NCBI RefSeq assembly: GCF_000424265.1
Contig: NZ_AUJO01000016.1
Coordinates: 41,411 to 105,410 of the forward strand
DNA length: 64,000 nt
Source: Butyrivibrio sp. WCD3002
GTDB taxonomy: Bacteria; Bacillota; Clostridia; Lachnospirales; Lachnospiraceae
Direction of reading: 5' to 3'
The position numbers and the translations under genes were made by a program. The notes below the pieces were generated by a model. The model searched no databases. It was not told where the DNA came from and saw nothing but the letters and a program-made list of their open reading frames with translations. Within the stretch, counting starts at the first letter, position 1. The number at the start of each line of letters is the position of its first letter. Positions 1-9,083 of this stretch are shown here, in pieces.

Positions 1-211
1 TACATACTATAGCATGGTAATTGCAAATCGTCAATCAATTTTTTTCTATGCGTTTTCTTTTTATGATTATTTCATACTTTTTTAATTGACTGCCTTGCAT
101 AGCGGATGCTAATGTAATAGTAAGAAAACATGTCTTTGTATGCCCACATGCAGGTTGCCAATGGATTGGCAGAAGTTATCGCATGACATCAAGGAAGAAA
201 GGAGGGGCATC

Positions 212-1504
212 ATGGCAGGCATTGGTATTAATGAAGCATATAATAATTTCGCAAGCACATATGTTGCTAAAGAGAACGCGAATGTAGACAAGCACAAAAA
301 GAGCGATCTTCAGAATGTCTACAAGTCTATCGCCAGGATCAATAAAGAATCCCCTCTTCATGTTTTAAAACAGGATGATAATGCTCAGGCTGAGGCCGTG
401 GGTATTAAAGAGCATGCCCGGGCTCTTCGAAGTCAGCTTCAGGATATCGGAAGCGAAGAAGAATCCGCTCTGAGCAAACGCTCTGCTGTATCCTCTGACA
501 GCGATAAGGTGTCCGTTGAATATGTAGGAAGCGGTCAGGAAAACACAACAGAATTCACGATCGCAGTTGATCAGCTGGCAACCAATCAGATAAATGCAGG
601 TCACTTCCTTCCCGATGAAGAAGTTGCTCTTCCGAAAGGAAATTACGCTTTCAATGCTAATGTAAACGGACACGAGTATGAATTCCAGTATAGCATACAT
701 GAAGGCGATACCAACAAAGATATTCAATCCAAGCTGACAAGACTGATAAACAAGGCAGGCATTGGACTTGTGGCAGGTCTTCAGGAGGATTCGCAAAATC
801 AATCTACTATTATAATAGGTTCAAATGATACCGGATTAAAAACCGGCTACACTTTAAGGTTTGAAATAAGCGAATCAAGCTCCAGCGAAAAAGGTCTCAA
901 CGTAGGCTATTTCGGGCTGAACCTTGTAGCTCAGGAACCGGTAAATGCACATTTCTACCTGAACGGGAATGAGCACTACTCCTCCTCCAACAGATTTACG
1001 GTTGGAAATCAGTTTGACATCACGTTAAAACAGACCACCGATCCGGAAGCTCCCGTTTCAATAGGTGTTAAAAACGAAAACGATGCCCTTATTGAAAACG
1101 TACGAGGCCTGGTAAACGGCTACAACGGATTTATTGATAGTGTAAGCGGTGTTCATGATTCCGATTTCAAGAGTTCTAAGCTTGTAGGTGAGACCGTATC
1201 AATCGCACAGCACCATCTGCAAAATACAGAAAGCTACGGCATAACCATAAATGCCGAAGGACGCATCGATTATGACGCGCAAAAGCTCCGAGATGCAGCT
1301 AACGCAGGAAAAACAAAGGAAGCCATCGAGCCTCTTAAGGAATTTACAAAAGCGCTGGTTGCAAAGACGGAAGAAATTTCCATCAATCCCATGAAATATG
1401 TGGAGCGCCCGGTATTTAACTACAAGGATCCGCATGGCAGCGACAATCCTTCGCCCTATATCACCAGTGAATACAGTGGCATGATGTTCAACAACTACTG
1501 TTGA
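212..1504 (+). CDS. FliD-like flagellar capping protein
   Basis: The product is about 430 residues and resembles FliD, the cap that helps flagellin assemble at the filament tip. The best-matching stretch is near residues 300-350, with a Val-Lys-Asn-Glu-Asn segment followed by a 'LVNGYNGFID' helix typical of the FliD C-terminal domain. An earlier segment, 'FTIAVDQLATNQ', matches the FliD N-terminal beta region ('VKQLA.AQ'). The classic FliD N-terminus (signal 'GLDTDSIV') is absent, so it may be a divergent or accessory cap. I chose the ATG at 212 because GGAGGGG lies 5-8 nt upstream; the frame is open further upstream without a ribosome site. A small hairpin (TGCCAA/TTGGCA) sits about 35 nt before the start. 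It is the only plus-strand gene here before 31 kb. Confidence 0.66.
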   Translation: MAGIGINEAYNNFASTYVAKENANVDKHKKSDLQNVYKSIARINKESPLHVLKQDDNAQAEAVGIKEHARALRSQLQDIGSEEESALSKRSAVSSDSDKVSVEYVGSGQENTTEFTIAVDQLATNQINAGHFLPDEEVALPKGNYAFNANVNGHEYEFQYSIHEGDTNKDIQSKLTRLINKAGIGLVAGLQEDSQNQSTIIIGSNDTGLKTGYTLRFEISESSSSEKGLNVGYFGLNLVAQEPVNAHFYLNGNEHYSSSNRFTVGNQFDITLKQTTDPEAPVSIGVKNENDALIENVRGLVNGYNGFIDSVSGVHDSDFKSSKLVGETVSIAQHHLQNTESYGITINAEGRIDYDAQKLRDAANAGKTKEAIEPLKEFTKALVAKTEEISINPMKYVERPVFNYKDPHGSDNPSPYITSEYSGMMFNNYC

Positions 1505-1524
1505 AGCTTTTCATAAGTGAAAAT

Positions 1525-1584
1525 AAAAAAATCCATTCTGCTCTCGTTTCGCTTCGCGAATAATCGATCAGAATGGATTTTTTT
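1525..1584. terminator. Bidirectional terminator between the FliD-like gene and glf
   Basis: The arms AAAAAAATCCATTCTG (1525-1540) and CAGAATGGATTTTTTT (1569-1584) pair perfectly, with A-runs and T-runs on both sides. It can therefore end both convergent transcripts. The right arm overlaps the glf stop codon. Confidence 0.85.
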
Positions 1585-2854
1585 ATCTTACGCTGTCCAC
1601 CATATCCAGGGCTGCAGCGATGACCTGGTCCATGTTGTAATATTTGTACTGACCAAGGCGTCCGCCAAAGAGTACATCGCCGTATTCCTCTGAAAGCTTC
1701 TTATACTCCTCGAAGAGAGAATTGTTCTTCTCATCATTCATCGGATAGTACGGCTCATCTCCCTTCTTCCAGTCAGCGGGATATTCTTTGGTAATGATAG
1801 TTCCCTTTCCGGTACCAAATTCAAAGTGCTTATGTTCGATAATTCTGGTATAAGGAATATCGCGTTCTGTGTAGTTTACTACCGCATTTCCCTGATAGTT
1901 ATCGGTATCCGGCAGATCCTCTGTTTCGAAACGAAGAGATCTGTATTCAAGATTTCCAAGCTTATAATTAAAGAACTCATCGATCATTCCGGTGAAGAGA
2001 ACCTTGTCAAAGCTGTCTCCGGTTACAGATTCGAAGGGCTTTGCAGGAACTCCGTCCTTCATCTTGATAAAATCAGCAAACTCACACTCAGTTTTTACAG
2101 TAATGCTTCCTGTAATACCCTGCTCTTTTTCATTTTCATTAGCCTCAAGTAAAAGAAGCTTTTTAATGATATCTGTGTAGCCACCGATAGGAATTCCCTG
2201 GTATCTGTCGTTAAAATAATTATTGTCATAAACAAAACGGAAGGGAAGTCTTCTTATTATAAATGCAGGAAGTTCTTTGCAATCTCGTCCCCACTGTTTT
2301 TCAGTATAGCCCTTTACAAGCTTTTCAAACACGTCACGGCCTGCAAGAGAAAGTCCCTGCTCCTCAAGGTTTGCAGCCTCAAAACCTTCACGAATATCCT
2401 GGCCGCTGGCTTTTGCCACATCAAGGAACTCTGCTGCCTCTTCATCTCCGTTTTCGGCGCGCTCCTTAAGAATACGCTTAACCTCAGCTTTTGCCTGCTT
2501 ATCAATGATATCCTTTGCTTCATCAGGTGTTTTGATATTCCACATTTTGCTGAAGGTATTCATATTAAAAGGAAGATTATAGAGTTCATCATGATAAACA
2601 GCCACGGGTGAATTGATATATTGATTGAACTCCGTAAAGCGGTTTATATACTCCCAGACCTTCTTATCAGATGTGTGAAAAATGTGAGCTCCGTAGATAT
2701 GGACATTTATTCCCATCCTGTTCTCTGTATAGATATTTCCGCCGATATGATTTCTTCTGTCGATAACGAGAACCTTCTTACCGTCCCTTGCCATTTCATG
2801 CGCAAAGACGCTGCCAAAAAGTCCGGCACCAACAACTAAATAATCGTATTTCAT
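1583..2854 (-). CDS. glf: UDP-galactopyranose mutase
   Basis: This FAD-dependent enzyme interconverts UDP-galactopyranose and UDP-galactofuranose in the cytoplasm, supplying Galf for surface glycans. The N-terminus 'MKYDYLVVGAGLFGS' is the FAD-binding GxGxxG motif, followed by 'VLVIDRRNHIGGN' and 'YGAHIFHT', which are hallmark Glf segments. The conserved 'GYTEKQWGRD' and a C-terminal 'GGRLGQYKYYNMDQVI' motif are present. The length of about 423 residues is slightly above the usual 360-390 because of an acidic, Lys-rich insertion near residues 130-160. The ATG at 2854 has GGAGGG six nt upstream; a TTG four codons earlier is less likely. It is monocistronic between two terminators. The polysaccharide loci elsewhere in the window are plausible consumers of its product, which is inference. 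Confidence 0.97.
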   Translation of the reverse strand: MKYDYLVVGAGLFGSVFAHEMARDGKKVLVIDRRNHIGGNIYTENRMGINVHIYGAHIFHTSDKKVWEYINRFTEFNQYINSPVAVYHDELYNLPFNMNTFSKMWNIKTPDEAKDIIDKQAKAEVKRILKERAENGDEEAAEFLDVAKASGQDIREGFEAANLEEQGLSLAGRDVFEKLVKGYTEKQWGRDCKELPAFIIRRLPFRFVYDNNYFNDRYQGIPIGGYTDIIKKLLLLEANENEKEQGITGSITVKTECEFADFIKMKDGVPAKPFESVTGDSFDKVLFTGMIDEFFNYKLGNLEYRSLRFETEDLPDTDNYQGNAVVNYTERDIPYTRIIEHKHFEFGTGKGTIITKEYPADWKKGDEPYYPMNDEKNNSLFEEYKKLSEEYGDVLFGGRLGQYKYYNMDQVIAAALDMVDSVR

Positions 2855-2931
2855 GTTTCCCTCCAAAAAATTACTTTAAGTTATTGTAACAATCACAGGG
2901 TCAAGATGCAAATTGCCATTATATTACATTA

Positions 2932-2966
2932 ATAAAGGCCCACAGGAATTTCCTGTGAGCCCCAAT
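2932..2966 (-). terminator. Terminator after the small XRE regulator
   Basis: A stem formed by GGCCCACAGGAA / TTCCTGTGAGCC (2937-2961) is followed, in the minus-strand direction, by TTTATT. It lies just downstream of the regulator ending at 2980. Confidence 0.8.
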
Positions 2967-2979
2967 TTTCTTCATTATA

Positions 2980-3312
2980 TTATGCCTGATACTTATCAAG
3001 CGCTGTAAGGTCTCCCATATAATCAAGAACCTTCTTACGTCCAACCTTGTTGAGCTTAACATACTGCTGCATAACTCTGTTCTCTACAATCTTGTTGCCA
3101 AGATCGGTGCCCTTCTCGAGAGTACTAAAGTCAACCGGATTAAGGTTGAGCTTATCGCACATACGGATAACTGTACCATAAGCCATTCCTTCTATTCCTC
3201 TGTCCAGTGCTGTTACCAGTGTGCTATATGGAATCGACATGTCAATCGCAAACTGCCTTACGCTCTTGTACTGTGCCAATATTTCTCTTTTAAGAATTTC
3301 AGCCTTTGTCAT
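2980..3312 (-). CDS. Small Cro/CI-type (XRE) helix-turn-helix regulator
   Basis: The product has 110 residues. Residues 1-65 read as a lambda-repressor-like helix-turn-helix ('VRQFAIDMSIPYSTLVTALDRG', then a 'VIRMCDKLNLNP' helix). A basic C-terminal helix follows that may dimerise. The ATG at 3312 is chosen because AGGAGG lies eight nt upstream; the frame stays open for 33 more codons, and the in-frame ATG two codons earlier is too close to the ribosome site. It has its own terminator. The upstream region (3313-3719) is AT-rich. No partner gene is adjacent, so the target is unknown and could be its own promoter. Confidence 0.82.
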   Translation of the reverse strand: MTKAEILKREILAQYKSVRQFAIDMSIPYSTLVTALDRGIEGMAYGTVIRMCDKLNLNPVDFSTLEKGTDLGNKIVENRVMQQYVKLNKVGRKKVLDYMGDLTALDKYQA

Positions 3313-3477
3313 CTGCATTACCTCCTTTATTCTGTATTTCAATGTGCTGCAAATGTTTTTTCGTCTCTTTGTAGCAGTTACAAATATAACACATGTACGT
3401 TTTTTCGTCACTTATTTTTTTCTTAAATTTTGTAATAAAATTAAATAAATTTATCTTCGGTTTTTGGGCAAATTAAC

Positions 3478-3560
3478 GAAAAAGGCACAGATATAGGAAT
3501 TATCTGTGCCCGCGCAAATAGCCATTGTCTTTTTTACGTATTTGTTTTTCCACAAATACG
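3478..3560 (-). terminator. Hairpins in the 3313-3719 gap; likely terminator of the glycosyltransferase gene
   Basis: The 407-bp gap holds two clear hairpins. GGCACAGATA/TATCTGTGCC (3484-3510) is followed on the minus strand by TTTTTCG and looks like an intrinsic terminator. CGTATTTGT/ACAAATACG (3537-3560) lies just before it. The rest is very AT-rich with no convincing ORF. The terminator sits about 210 bp past the stop at 3720, much farther than usual, which fits loss of the 3' part of that gene. Confidence 0.7.
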
Positions 3561-3719
3561 ACAATATAATGATATTTATTTTTACAAATGTTCGTAAATT
3601 TCAAAAACTTTATCGAAATTACAAACAAATTTTTCAAATTGTATAAAAATATTTTTCGCTTTTTCGTCTTGTGTTTTATATCGTTTCCTAAAACGTTTAA
3701 TATATCAAAAATGTAAACG

Positions 3720-5339
3720 CTAAATTATCATTCCGTTTTCTGATAAATATGCTGACAACTTTTTTAGAAGCCTTTCAGGATCAGATGAACCGGCAACAGC
3801 ATCCCCTGCAAGAATGTAGTCAAAGCTTCCTGACGGCCATGGGAAGGTAACAAGCTCAGGATTGCCGGATATCATATCATCTGCCATATACTTCGAAAGG
3901 CCTGCAAAAACATCAGCATTTGTAATTCCGGCGGTATAGCTTCCGGGGACAAGATATTTAATAAAGGATAGTGTTGTGCCCATTCCGGCGCTGATATCGA
4001 GGATCCTTAATACTCTGTTATAGAGCTTTAAATCAGCTGCTTTCTCACCGGCACCTTCTACATTTAGAGGACCTCCGGCAGGCCTCTCACAGCTCTTTGC
4101 TATCGCATCCATAAACGCAGTTATCTTGTCATCCTCAGGCAAAGTGTAGCTCCAGATATCAAAGCCCCACTTTTCCTTAAACTTTTCTCTTGAATTCTCC
4201 ATGGCATCATTTCTGCCTGCAAAACCGCTTCCGCCATGATGATAGATGAAGGCATTATGGCAAAGAACCTGCCTCCAGCCGGCAAGACACAATCTTATTC
4301 CAAGGTCGTCATCCTCAAAATAGCCGGGAGAAAAACGTTCATCAAAAACATGCTGCTCCTTTTCAGAAGACTTTATAAGTACATCCCTTACTGTTTCTCG
4401 GCGTAATAAAATAGCAAAGCCTGTCAACCTGCAGCGGACCTCGTAGGGATTCCACATGGGAACATTGTGATCCTTTGCGTAGCTCTTGGATGCTTCAATA
4501 GCCGAATCAAGACTTATGGTTCTCCACCAGCGGTGCTCTTTTTCAGGCTCCTTTGCGGTATCCGCGGATTTTATCAAATTTGCGGACAGATTCGTCAGCG
4601 GTCTTGCATCATTCATAGGTGCCATTTTTACGTATGGCTCCAGCGATTCCTGAGAGACCTCCTGGGACGGTGCACAGTTTGTGACAGCACCGGATGCGCC
4701 GTTTCTTTTGTCTGAATAAAGCCCCATCTTAAGCCAGAAAAACGCACCCGGCATAAGAACTGCATCATTATTTAGGAAAAAAATGTCATTATCTGCATTT
4801 GCATTGGCAAGACCAATATTGCAACCTGCAGGAAAGCCCAGATTTTCGGAATTCTCGGCCAAAACAAAATCATCATGCTCCTCTGCAAGACTTCTTAAAT
4901 ACTCCTTAAGCTCTTCATCCGAAGAAGCATTGTCCACAACGATTATCTCATAGCTGCCTGCTTTGACGTATCTTCTTATAGCTCTGATGCACTCCCTTGT
5001 AAGCTCAAAATCATTGTAGGACACGATCACAATTGACGTTCCGCGAACCCTTGCCCTATCCGAAATATCCTCCATAGCATCACGTATTACCTTTTCATCC
5101 TCAGGCTCATCGCAGTAGTGAAGGGCGTTTTCAAAGCACAAAAATGCCTGATCTGCATTGCGATACCTGTAATACAGACCAAGCATAAAATACAATTCAT
5201 AATTATCATAGTGAGCGCGAAGGCCCTCAATAAGTACAGCATACTCATCTATGCTGCTGCCCTCCTGCTCAAATTCCCCAGCCCGCAGAATAAAGGATTC
5301 AGCAGACTCCCTCAAACTTTTTTCCTCATGCGCCTTCAT
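3720..5339 (-). CDS. GT2 glycosyltransferase fused to a truncated SAM methyltransferase domain
   Basis: Residues 1-95 are helical and TPR-like ('FMLGLYYRYRNADQAFLCFENAL'). Residues 100-395 form a GT-A family 2 glycosyltransferase: 'SIVIVSYNDFELTRECI', 'IIVVDNASSDEE', the nucleotide/metal-binding 'FLNNDAVLMPG', and 'YFEDDDLGIRLCLAGW' near the acceptor site. Residues 430-539 begin a class I methyltransferase ('RVLRILDISAGMG' = motif I, 'FDYILAGDAV' = motif IV region) but stop at 'LSENGMII', where the fold should continue for several more strands. The ATG at 5339 has GGGGGAA upstream; a GTG at 5351 is the alternative. The sugar and acceptor are unknown. The next gene (acidic secreted protein) lies about 50 bp upstream in the same direction. 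Confidence 0.85.
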   Translation of the reverse strand: MKAHEEKSLRESAESFILRAGEFEQEGSSIDEYAVLIEGLRAHYDNYELYFMLGLYYRYRNADQAFLCFENALHYCDEPEDEKVIRDAMEDISDRARVRGTSIVIVSYNDFELTRECIRAIRRYVKAGSYEIIVVDNASSDEELKEYLRSLAEEHDDFVLAENSENLGFPAGCNIGLANANADNDIFFLNNDAVLMPGAFFWLKMGLYSDKRNGASGAVTNCAPSQEVSQESLEPYVKMAPMNDARPLTNLSANLIKSADTAKEPEKEHRWWRTISLDSAIEASKSYAKDHNVPMWNPYEVRCRLTGFAILLRRETVRDVLIKSSEKEQHVFDERFSPGYFEDDDLGIRLCLAGWRQVLCHNAFIYHHGGSGFAGRNDAMENSREKFKEKWGFDIWSYTLPEDDKITAFMDAIAKSCERPAGGPLNVEGAGEKAADLKLYNRVLRILDISAGMGTTLSFIKYLVPGSYTAGITNADVFAGLSKYMADDMISGNPELVTFPWPSGSFDYILAGDAVAGSSDPERLLKKLSAYLSENGMII

Positions 5340-5389
5340 AGTTTCCCCCACTAGAATATTTATGTTCTACCCCAAGATTAGTTGTCCGT

Positions 5390-7042
5390 TCAATCAAATA
5401 CCTCTTCACAATCTGCATCGGCAGCTTCGCCAGCAGTTTCGTCTATAGTCTCATCTGCGCTCTCGCTGGCACTTTCATAATAGCTATCAAGCGTAGAAGC
5501 TTCTGCTCCTGATTCTTCCGCATATGAAGCATCCTCTCCGCTATCTGAACCCGAATCACTGCTTCCATCTACAGCGCCGGCATCACCATCCTGCGGATCG
5601 CTATCGCTGCCTGATGTGCTTCCGCCTTCCGATGTATTATCTACACCGGTGCTTTCATCACCGGAATAAGAATCATCAGCATAGCCGGAATTATCACTGC
5701 CACCGCCATCATATCCCGTACCATCATCCGATGCATCATAATAAACGTCATCATCTTCGGCTTCCCGCTCGCGCTTATCAGAAATATATGTGCGGATTTT
5801 TTCTTCTCTTATTCCAAGATATTCTTCCTTGAAAAGTCTTTCAAATTCATCTTCAAGAAGTTCATCCTTCTTTTCTTCAATGAGCTCAGAGAGCTTCTCT
5901 TCCACAAGCTCTTCAAGAGCTGCATCCTTCAGCTCACGAAGCTTTTCATCCCTAAGAGCATCTATCTTTGCATCGTGAAGAGATTTACGCTCTGCTTCCT
6001 CCTGGGCCTTTTTTGCATTAACTGCGTCCCAATCGGTAAGTACAGAAACCGCAGACCAACTAATCTTGATCGTCGGACATTTCCTGAGCTTTGACCAATT
6101 GCCGTTGCCATTGCATTTTCCAACGAGCCCAAAGGAATAGGAATCAAAATCAATATTTTCAGGATCCGTAGTAAGACCATAATCAAAGGTCTGTGTTTCC
6201 TCATTCCAGGTATATGCATAAGCATTATCAGGGGCTGGCCCAAGCTCTATCTCAATTTTTTCCTCCAGATCATTCCCTATTGGAGTTTCATTACCCTCGG
6301 CATCCACAAGAGCAAGATATAAACTACAATCATTCCCATCGAACTCATCAGAATCTGTAAAAATAACATCCTCTGCATCTTCGATTTCTGCTATAAGTTC
6401 GAATTTTGCAGGCACATTGCCCATATTTTTAACAGAGAGCATGTCACTTCTTGAGGAAAAATCGTAATCACCCTCTTTATTTCTAAAAAGAAGATTTGCA
6501 TCCTCTTCTACATTACCACCACCATACTTAGCTGCATTTGTAGCATAAATAAGCTGCATAGGATCAATAACATAGTCGAAAGGAGAATCCTTGCCCCATG
6601 TTGGATAACTAATATTCGTAACATCCACAGGATGAGGATCAATTTCAACCTTGGCAGTTTTGACATCAGAGCCGTCTTTTTCTGCTTCCTCAGCTTCTCT
6701 CTGCTCAAGCTCGGCTTCAAGATCTTCGTCATCTATCTGAGATAACAGCTCATCTTCATCGATCTGACTCTCAAGCTCCTCCATGTCGATTTCGTCACGA
6801 AGCTCATCTTCATCAATCTGAGAATAGAGGCCATCCTCGTCTATCTCATCACGGATCGCACTTTCGTCCACCGCATCATAGGCTTCATCCTCTATGTCTG
6901 AGAGCTCTGATGGAGTCAGCTCGTCAATCCCATCTATATACTCATCGCCCTTTTCATAAGCACAAAAAGCCACCAGTGGATTCCCCACCAGTAGCGCGGT
7001 CACGCAAAATGATAATATTGTTCTAAAAAAATGTTTCTTCAT
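5390..7042 (-). CDS. Very acidic secreted protein with Asp/Glu heptad-like repeats
   Basis: A signal peptide covers residues 1-28 (MKKHFFR..., cleavage near 'AFCA/YEKG'). Residues 30-115 are a run of imperfect repeats built on 'IDEDELxDEID'. Residues 130-330 form a folded beta-rich domain ('SVKNMGNVPAKFELIAEI') that resembles the surface protein at 26066-27175. A charged Glu/Lys/Arg coiled-coil-like helix follows (345-435), and the tail is Ser/Gly/Asp low complexity. No LPXTG or transmembrane anchor is visible, so it is either released or bound by charge. The ATG at 7042 has GGAGGT seven nt upstream; the frame extends six codons further. Function is not recognised; a calcium-binding or matrix role is only speculation. 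Confidence 0.75.
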   Translation of the reverse strand: MKKHFFRTILSFCVTALLVGNPLVAFCAYEKGDEYIDGIDELTPSELSDIEDEAYDAVDESAIRDEIDEDGLYSQIDEDELRDEIDMEELESQIDEDELLSQIDDEDLEAELEQREAEEAEKDGSDVKTAKVEIDPHPVDVTNISYPTWGKDSPFDYVIDPMQLIYATNAAKYGGGNVEEDANLLFRNKEGDYDFSSRSDMLSVKNMGNVPAKFELIAEIEDAEDVIFTDSDEFDGNDCSLYLALVDAEGNETPIGNDLEEKIEIELGPAPDNAYAYTWNEETQTFDYGLTTDPENIDFDSYSFGLVGKCNGNGNWSKLRKCPTIKISWSAVSVLTDWDAVNAKKAQEEAERKSLHDAKIDALRDEKLRELKDAALEELVEEKLSELIEEKKDELLEDEFERLFKEEYLGIREEKIRTYISDKREREAEDDDVYYDASDDGTGYDGGGSDNSGYADDSYSGDESTGVDNTSEGGSTSGSDSDPQDGDAGAVDGSSDSGSDSGEDASYAEESGAEASTLDSYYESASESADETIDETAGEAADADCEEVFD

Positions 7043-7147
7043 AACGGCCACCTCCAACATCCATGTTCTGCCGATACTACATATATTATATCGGAGTATG
7101 GTGTTATAAAGTTTAATAAATATGTTATAAAACTATTAAAAGATGAT

Positions 7148-7197
7148 TAAAAAGCTGATAAAATCAGCATATTGTGGTTTTGATGCAGTCAAACCAC
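7148..7197 (-). terminator. Terminator of the 7.2-9.75 kb unit
   Basis: Two hairpins follow the dehydrogenase stop. The first is GTGGTTT/AAACCAC (7174-7197). The second is GCTGAT/ATCAGC (7154-7168), and on the minus strand it is followed by TTTTTAATC. Confidence 0.8.
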
Positions 7198-7213
7198 TGA
7201 TTATTCTATGGTT

Positions 7214-8263
7214 TCATCTGACCATCATAATCTTAATATATGCTTCGGACTTATCTCTCATTATTTCAAAGCCATTTTCCAAGTCCTCAAGAGAAAATCT
7301 GTGGGTTATGAGCTGCTGCGGCATAATAGTGCCTTTCCGTAGCCTTTGAATTACATAATCCCAGTCATCGCCGTCTTTTCCAAGAAAAGTTGAATTCCAG
7401 GTCCCTGTTATTGTCAGCTGTTTTCTTAAGATTTTCCAGTATTCATCCTTTTTTAAGGTCATATCGCCGTGGGGATTTCCGACAGTAACAATACAGCCCT
7501 TAGGCGCTGCCGACAATACAGCCTGACTGAAGGTATCATTTGATCCTACACATTCAAAAACAAGGTCAGCCCCTGAGCCTGCCATGTCATGGAGCCAGCT
7601 ATAAAATGAAGCCTCACCCTCTCTGGTATCAAAATAGTTTTCACTTTTTATTCCAAGCTTAGTTGCGGCATCCTTCTGCACATCCTTATTACCAACAACC
7701 AGCACCTTCTCTGCCCCTGCATCAAGTAAAAACATGGTAAGTAAAAGTCCTATCGTGCCAAGCCCGATTACAAGAACCGCTTTGCCCTTTACCGAACCTG
7801 CCTGTCTCATGGCATGCACTGCAACAGCCATAGGCTCAAGCATAGCTGCACACTCATAGGATATTTCATCCGGAAGCACTGTAAGATTCGAAACAGGCAC
7901 GGAAACATATTCTGCAAATCCACCGTCACACCTTGAGCCCAGATAATTATAATTTTCGCACATCTCAGGGTGACGATTCCTGCAGCAATCACATTTTCCG
8001 CAGGGGATAAGGGGAAATACCCCGACTCTTTTGCCTATGAGTTTTTCATACTCATTGTTGTATGTCTTTTCTACTATTCCCGAAAACTCATGCCCCGGAA
8101 TGATTGGATGCTTATGGGCTCCTGTTTTATATATTCTTGGAATATCAGACCCGCATATTCCTGAAGCCATAACCTTAACAAGCGCCCATCCGCGTTCAGG
8201 AGCAGGTGCCGAAACGTCTTCAAAGCTTATATCGTTTATTCCGTTAAGAACCCATGCCTTCAA
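7214..8263 (-). CDS. Zinc-dependent medium-chain dehydrogenase (alditol-phosphate type)
   Basis: This MDR-family NAD(P)H dehydrogenase has 349 residues, the family norm. The catalytic zinc ligands are seen in 'GICGSD' and 'GHEFSG', and the structural zinc site in 'CGKCDCCRNRHPEMC'. The cofactor fold is 'VLVIGLGTIGLLL'. The closest-looking relatives are galactitol-1-P dehydrogenase and TarJ/ribitol-5-P dehydrogenases, which reduce a ketose phosphate to an alditol phosphate. It is the last gene of a unit with a TarI/IspD-like cytidylyltransferase and a pentulose-5-P epimerase, which supports synthesis of an alditol phosphate to be CDP-activated. The start is TTG at 8263 with GGAGGGAA about 10 nt upstream. 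The exact substrate cannot be read from sequence. Confidence 0.9.
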   Translation of the reverse strand: MKAWVLNGINDISFEDVSAPAPERGWALVKVMASGICGSDIPRIYKTGAHKHPIIPGHEFSGIVEKTYNNEYEKLIGKRVGVFPLIPCGKCDCCRNRHPEMCENYNYLGSRCDGGFAEYVSVPVSNLTVLPDEISYECAAMLEPMAVAVHAMRQAGSVKGKAVLVIGLGTIGLLLTMFLLDAGAEKVLVVGNKDVQKDAATKLGIKSENYFDTREGEASFYSWLHDMAGSGADLVFECVGSNDTFSQAVLSAAPKGCIVTVGNPHGDMTLKKDEYWKILRKQLTITGTWNSTFLGKDGDDWDYVIQRLRKGTIMPQQLITHRFSLEDLENGFEIMRDKSEAYIKIMMVR

Positions 8264-8323
8264 TTCAGGTTCCCTCCAATATTAGTGTCATTAAAAATTT
8301 CTTCTGATTTTATGAATGCCATA

Positions 8324-9049
8324 TTATTCAGGGCTGCTCTTTTTGGTTGTAAGAAAATGCTCAAAAGTAGCAAGGTCCTCTCTGGTGGTTATCTTGATAT
8401 TGGCTTTATCACCGGGAATTATGGCAATATCCATCCCTGCCATAACAGCGGGCTGCGCCGAGCCTTTTATATCAAGAAGCTCTGCTTCAGACAGCTTTTC
8501 ATTCGCATCGAAATACTTTTCAAAATCAAAAAGCTCCGGCGCCTGACCTGCAAAAATTTTAGATCTGTCCAAAAGCCCAGATATACTCACTCCGTCATCG
8601 CTTGAATATACGGTGTCACTCATCGGAAGCGCCGGCATTACGCCGTCATGTCCCTGAAGCGCATCAAAACAGGCATTTATTAGATCATCCGAAAGTGCAG
8701 GACGGGCAGCATCATGGACAAAAACGGTATCTGCGCCATGGCACTGAATTTTTATCTCCTTCATGCCATTTATTATAGAATCCTGACGATTTCTACCTGG
8801 CTGGGCAAAAAAAATCTTTTTTTCAGAAGTCATTGAATTCGATAATACTTCTGCGTTGATACCTTCTTCGATCCTGTCATGCCACTTTTTATCTGCAACA
8901 ATACATATCGAATCTATATTCTTATTTCTGTACAAACTCTCCAGGGCGTAGATAATGATCATTTTTCCGCATACTTCCAAATACTGCTTTGGAATATCGC
9001 CGCCAAGCCTTGTTCCAACACCGCCGGATAATAAAATCGCTACATTCAT
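8324..9049 (-). CDS. IspD/TarI-family cytidylyltransferase
   Basis: The product has 241 residues. 'VAILLSGGVGTRLGGDIPKQYLEV' is the CTP-binding GGxGTRxG...PKQ signature, and 'VFVHDAARPALSDDLI' is the conserved VHDAARP motif. Family members transfer CMP from CTP onto methylerythritol-4-P (IspD), ribitol-5-P (TarI) or other alditol phosphates. Context favours the alditol role: it lies between an alditol-P-type dehydrogenase (about 60 bp downstream) and a ribulose-P epimerase (about 34 bp upstream) in a glycan locus. Pneumococcal CDP-arabinitol and CDP-mannitol pathways use the same pair of enzyme families. IspD itself cannot be excluded by sequence alone. Confidence 0.88.
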   Translation of the reverse strand: MNVAILLSGGVGTRLGGDIPKQYLEVCGKMIIIYALESLYRNKNIDSICIVADKKWHDRIEEGINAEVLSNSMTSEKKIFFAQPGRNRQDSIINGMKEIKIQCHGADTVFVHDAARPALSDDLINACFDALQGHDGVMPALPMSDTVYSSDDGVSISGLLDRSKIFAGQAPELFDFEKYFDANEKLSEAELLDIKGSAQPAVMAGMDIAIIPGDKANIKITTREDLATFEHFLTTKKSSPE

Positions 9050-9083
9050 AAGCTTCCATCACTAAATTTTTATGAGTTTTATA

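Noticed and set aside
5524..5832. His-rich plus-strand frame opposite the Ser/Asp tail of the acidic secreted protein
   Set aside because: It mirrors the low-complexity coding strand and lacks a ribosome site.
6700..6950. CRISPR-like periodic repeats
   Set aside because: The period comes from coding Asp/Glu repeats; there are no constant repeats with unique spacers. No CRISPR array was seen in the window.
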